From positions 1 to 7,495 of the forward strand of contig JAJQAT010000225.1 in the NCBI GenBank assembly GCA_021203665.1: DNA of 7,495 bases. The letters run 5' to 3'. Of this stretch, positions 4,494-7,495 are shown piece after piece (position 1 is the stretch's first letter; the number at the start of each line of letters is the position of its first letter). The position numbers and the translations under genes were made by a program. The stretch is from Bacillota bacterium. Its GTDB lineage: Bacteria; Bacillota; Clostridia; UBA1381. Under the pieces are notes generated by a model. That model made no database searches, was not told where the DNA came from, and worked only from the letters and a program-made list of their open reading frames with translations.

Positions 4494-7259
4494 ATGAACA
4501 ATAAGAAAAAGCGTGTAAATCTGCAAAGGACGGTTGAAAAAACCGTTATCCGTGATGCACAAAACAGCCGCATCACATTCGCGGCGACAAATCCGACAGG
4601 CGCGGTGCTTGAACGCCTGCACTCTAAATTAACGGGCTTGAGCGAGGAGGCGGTTGAGGCAAGCCGCTCGGTAAACGGCACCAACCGCGTCACCAAGGAA
4701 AAGAGAAAAACTCTTGCCGAGCGTCTTGCGGGAGCGTTTATCAATCCGTTTACCGCGATTTTGTTTTGCTTGGCGATTGTGTCCGCCGTTACGGATATGA
4801 TATTCCCAACATTGAGCCTGTTCGGCTGTGAGCCGGAGGATTTTGATTGCCTGACAGTCGTTATCATCCTTACAATGGTCGCGATTTCGGGCGTTTTGCG
4901 TTTTGTGCAGGAATCAAGAAGCGGCAGCGCGGCGGAGAAGCTTTTGGATATGATTACCACTACCTGTACCGTTACCCGAGAACACGCGCCAAAGGATGAA
5001 ATCCCGCTTGATGAGGTGGTGGTCGGCGACATCGTACATCTTTCGGCGGGCGATATGATTCCGGCAGACGTGCGGATTTTGGAGGCAAAGGATTTATTTG
5101 TGAGCCAGGCAAGTCTTACGGGTGAGAGCGAGCCTATCGAAAAAACGCCGATTATTGCCGATAAATCCGATTCCGTGACCGACTATACAAACATCGCCTT
5201 TATGGGCAGTAATGTAATTTCGGGGAGCGCGACAGCCGCGGCGGTTGCGGTCGGTGACAATACGCTTTTCGGCTCACTTGCTTCGGCTGTAGCAGGTGAG
5301 GCGGCGGAAACGTCATTTACCAAAGGCGTGAACGCTGTATCGTGGGTGCTTATTCGATTTATGATGGTCATGGTGCCGCTTGTATTTGTCGTAAACGGCT
5401 TGACCAAGGGCAATTGGCTTTCGGCGTTTTTATTCGCCATATCGGTTGCCGTCGGACTTACACCCGAAATGCTCCCAATGATAGTCACAACGTGCCTTGC
5501 CAAGGGTGCGGTTTCGATGAGCAAAAAGCAGACGATTGTAAAAAATCTAAATTCCATCCAGAATTTCGGCGCGATTGATATACTCTGTACCGACAAAACA
5601 GGAACGCTCACGCAAGATAAGGTGGTGCTTGAATATCACTTAAACGTCAACGGCGAGGAGGACAGCCGCGTTTTGCGCCATGCGTATTTAAACAGCTTTT
5701 TCCAGACGGGATATAAGAACCTGATGGATTTGGCGATAATCGAAAAAACCGAGGAGGAGGAACACGAAAATCCGCAGCTCACGGATTCGTCGGAGAATTA
5801 TACGAAGATTGACGAGATACCGTTCGACTTCACACGTCGCCGGCTTACGACTGTGGTGTGCGATAAATCGGGCAAGACGCAGATGATTACAAAAGGTGCC
5901 GTTGAGGAAATGCTCTCGGTATGCGCGTTCGCCGAGATTGACGGCTCGGCAACTCCGCTCGGTGCCGATGTGCGCACAAGAATTATCGAAACGGCGGAGG
6001 AGCTGAACGAAAAGGGATTTCGCGTGCTTGCGATTGCACATAAGACAAACCCGCCGACTGCCGATAATTTCGGTATAAAGGACGAATCGGATATGGTGCT
6101 TATCGGGTATCTCGCATTTCTCGACCCGCCAAAGGAATCGACGGCAGACGCGCTTCGAGCACTTGCCGCACACGGCGTTCACACGAAAATCCTTACAGGC
6201 GACAACGAAAAGGTAACCCGTACCGTCTGCGCACAGGTGGGACTAAAGGTGCGCAATATGCTTTTGGGTTCGGATTTGGAATATATGTCCGACGCAGAGC
6301 TTGCAAAAGCCGCCGAAACGACGGACGTTTTCGCAAAGCTCACGCCCGACCAAAAGGCACGGATTGTATCTGTCCTGCGCGAGAGCGGTCACACCGTGGG
6401 ATTTATGGGCGACGGTATCAACGACGCGGCGGCAATGAAGGCGGCGGATATAGGAATTTCCGTGGATACGGCTGTCGATGTCGCAAAGGAATCGGCGGAT
6501 ATTATCCTTTTGGAAAAGGATTTGACCGTACTCGAACGGGGAATTATAGAGGGGCGCAAAACGTATGCCAATATGATTAAGTACATAAAAATGACCGCGT
6601 CCTCCAATTTCGGAAATATGTTTTCGGTGCTTGCCGCGGCGGCTCTTCTGCCGTTTTTGCCGATGATGAGCGTACAGCTGATTTTTCTCAATCTTATCTA
6701 TGACCTCTGCTGCACGGCTGTTCCGTGGGATAACGTCGATGAGGAATTTATCGCCGTGCCGCGCAAATGGGACGCGTCGGGCGTGGGCAGCTTTATGCTT
6801 TGGATAGGCCCGACAAGCTCGGTGTTTGACTTTACGACCTACATTTTTATGTATTTCGTATTCTGCCCGATGTTCGTATCGCACGGCGTGCTTTACAATG
6901 ACCTCGCCGCGCATTACGGCGGCGCGGAGCTTATCAATATGCAGCTTCAATATATCGCGATGTTCCAAGCGGGATGGTTCGTCGAGTCCATGTGGAGCCA
7001 GACGCTTGTCATTCATATGATTCGCACGCCGAAGCTGCCGTTTATCCAAAGCCGCGCCTCGGCTCCCGTGACGATTCTCACGATGACGGGAATCGCCGTT
7101 GTGACCGCGATACCGTTTACGCCCGTCGGCACCCTGCTCGGATTTGCGGCTCTGCCGGTAAGCTACTTTGCGTATCTTATACCGTGTATTATGCTTTATA
7201 TGCTGCTTGCGACAGTGCTGAAAAAGGCGTATGTGCGTCGATACGGCGAGCTGCTGTAG
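4494..7259 (+). CDS. mgtA: Magnesium-translocating P-type ATPase, P3B (MgtA/MgtB-like), canonical copy
   Basis: This 921-residue Mg2+ import ATPase has all expected P3B motifs: TGES (209-212), VGLTPEMLPM (320-329), the DKTGT phosphorylation site with Asp367, FQTGYKNLMD (403-412), KGA (467-469), LDPPKEST (543-550), TGDN (568-571), GDGIND (639-644), TASSNFGN (701-708) in M5, and NLIYD (733-737) with PWDNVD (744-749) in M6. Ten membrane segments fit at about 79-103, 118-137, 285-303, 309-332, 701-720, 727-747, 770-795, 821-843, 857-876 and 884-908. The N-terminus is about 30 residues longer than in the upstream copy and starts with a basic KKKR (4-7) cluster. Basic N-terminal tails are also present in enterobacterial MgtA, where they are thought to contact anionic lipid. 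The length is close to that of E. coli MgtA. It forms an operon with mgtC (one base between stop and start) and ends just before a strong terminator. By eye it is clearly homologous to, but far from identical with, the pump at 605-3205, so this is an old duplication or separate acquisition. Confidence 0.95.
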   Translation: MNNKKKRVNLQRTVEKTVIRDAQNSRITFAATNPTGAVLERLHSKLTGLSEEAVEASRSVNGTNRVTKEKRKTLAERLAGAFINPFTAILFCLAIVSAVTDMIFPTLSLFGCEPEDFDCLTVVIILTMVAISGVLRFVQESRSGSAAEKLLDMITTTCTVTREHAPKDEIPLDEVVVGDIVHLSAGDMIPADVRILEAKDLFVSQASLTGESEPIEKTPIIADKSDSVTDYTNIAFMGSNVISGSATAAAVAVGDNTLFGSLASAVAGEAAETSFTKGVNAVSWVLIRFMMVMVPLVFVVNGLTKGNWLSAFLFAISVAVGLTPEMLPMIVTTCLAKGAVSMSKKQTIVKNLNSIQNFGAIDILCTDKTGTLTQDKVVLEYHLNVNGEEDSRVLRHAYLNSFFQTGYKNLMDLAIIEKTEEEEHENPQLTDSSENYTKIDEIPFDFTRRRLTTVVCDKSGKTQMITKGAVEEMLSVCAFAEIDGSATPLGADVRTRIIETAEELNEKGFRVLAIAHKTNPPTADNFGIKDESDMVLIGYLAFLDPPKESTADALRALAAHGVHTKILTGDNEKVTRTVCAQVGLKVRNMLLGSDLEYMSDAELAKAAETTDVFAKLTPDQKARIVSVLRESGHTVGFMGDGINDAAAMKAADIGISVDTAVDVAKESADIILLEKDLTVLERGIIEGRKTYANMIKYIKMTASSNFGNMFSVLAAAALLPFLPMMSVQLIFLNLIYDLCCTAVPWDNVDEEFIAVPRKWDASGVGSFMLWIGPTSSVFDFTTYIFMYFVFCPMFVSHGVLYNDLAAHYGGAELINMQLQYIAMFQAGWFVESMWSQTLVIHMIRTPKLPFIQSRASAPVTILTMTGIAVVTAIPFTPVGTLLGFAALPVSYFAYLIPCIMLYMLLATVLKKAYVRRYGELL

Positions 7260-7263
7260 CAGC

Positions 7264-7310
7264 GAAGCGGCATATTGCGTTTTTTGCAATATGCCGTTTC
7301 TGTATCTTAT
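7264..7310 (+). terminator. Strong intrinsic terminator of the mgtC-mgtA operon
   Basis: CGGCATATTGC (7268-7278) pairs perfectly with GCAATATGCCG (7286-7296) around a 7-base T-rich loop. GAAG/TTTC extends the stem by up to four more pairs (one G-U). A U-rich but interrupted tract follows (TTTCTGTATCTTATTTT). It starts 5 bases after the stop codon of the ATPase. Confidence 0.8.
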
Positions 7311-7495
7311 TTTACAGTCTGTCATAAATCCGGTATGCTACTGTCTTATGCCATAAGCCTATAATAGGTTCCATTGGTTCATACAGTAATCCTTAAATGG
7401 CATTGCAAGTAGAACAATGGAACTCTGATTTTTGGTTTTAAGGTGAAACTATATTATTTCCAAAGTTCTATAGTTCGAAAGCCTTGATTTTATAC
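7311..7495. other. AT-rich intergenic tail with inverted repeats; no gene supported
   Basis: GC content falls to about one third, against about one half in the coding DNA. I see no open frame of convincing length on either strand and no ribosome binding site. The longest readable stretches are under 30 codons. Several inverted repeats occur: CTTAT/ATAAG (7345-7349 and 7353-7357), the palindrome CCTATAATAGG (7358-7368) and GTTCCATTG/CAATGGAAC (7368-7376 and 7415-7423). It may be a plain intergenic region, a small RNA, or the edge of a mobile element lying to the right. Confidence 0.5.
7368..7423. repeat. 9-bp perfect inverted repeat with 38-bp spacer
   Basis: GTTCCATTG (7368-7376) and CAATGGAAC (7415-7423) are perfect complements. 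With one bulged G the pairing continues for three more bases (TTC 7378-7380 with GAA 7412-7414). A T-rich stretch follows (ATTTTTGGTTTT, 7428-7439), so on the + strand it could also fold as a terminator-like RNA. I cannot assign it to a named element. Confidence 0.5.

Noticed and set aside
4448..5032. 194-aa minus-strand open frame across the mgtC/mgtA junction
   Set aside because: It is a shadow of the start of the second ATPase; the product is low-complexity Ser/Thr/Val-rich with no recognisable motif.
7250..7263. GCTGCT/AGCAGC palindrome spanning the stop codon of the second ATPase
   Set aside because: The loop would be only two bases and no T-run follows; the strong hairpin immediately downstream explains termination.
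6243..7325. Long 360-aa open frame on the minus strand antisense to the second ATPase
   Set aside because: It overlaps a clear P3B ATPase along its whole length, its product is rich in Arg, His and Lys as expected for an antisense shadow, and no ribosome binding site or domain is visible.
7398..7440. Short + strand frame beginning ATGGCATTGCAAG, 14 codons
   Set aside because: There is no ribosome binding site, it is very short and it overlaps the inverted repeat; it cannot be supported as a gene.
7433..7457. Possible promoter (TTGGTT ... TATTAT) and a box-like GGTGAAAC in the tail
   Set aside because: The spacing between the two elements is too short (about 14-15 bases), no gene follows within the window, and the resemblance to the shared box is only a few bases.

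Overview
The window reads as chromosomal DNA from a Gram-positive anaerobe of the Clostridia type (Oscillospiraceae/Ruminococcaceae-like). This rests on strong AAGGAGG-type ribosome binding sites, TATAAT promoters, roughly 50% GC coding DNA and a Firmicutes-style winged-helix regulator. The taxonomic call is an inference. All genes lie on the + strand, and no rRNA, tRNA, CRISPR array or transposase gene was seen.

Layout. (1) 1-419: the 3' part of an unrecognised gene, cut by the left edge. (2) 420-604: an AT-rich spacer holding a long AT hairpin and a promoter. (3) 605-3712: a two-gene operon of a divergent MgtA-type P3B ATPase (866 aa) and a small OmpR/PhoB-type winged-helix protein (164 aa) that lacks a normal receiver domain. 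(4) 3713-3814: a short spacer in which a terminator-like hairpin runs directly into the promoter of the next operon. (5) 3815-7259: a second operon of MgtC and a second, more canonical MgtA/MgtB-type ATPase (921 aa), one base apart. (6) 7260-7495: a strong terminator, then about 195 bases of AT-rich DNA with several inverted repeats and no gene I can support.

How it may work. The locus looks like a magnesium-import and homeostasis island. The mgtC-mgtA pair mirrors the Salmonella mgtCB arrangement, and the upstream operon adds a second pump and a DNA-binding protein. Both promoters lie only about 25 and 16 nt upstream of their start codons, which leaves no room for an M-box Mg2+ riboswitch. 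Both contain the same 12-base sequence, CCATGTGAATTT, next to the -10 box, at positions that differ by 10 bp (one helical turn). My main hypothesis is that the winged-helix protein encoded between the two pumps binds this shared box and controls both operons, a compact protein-based Mg2+ (or related stress) regulon. The box is directly visible. The regulator-box link and the ion specificity are inferences.
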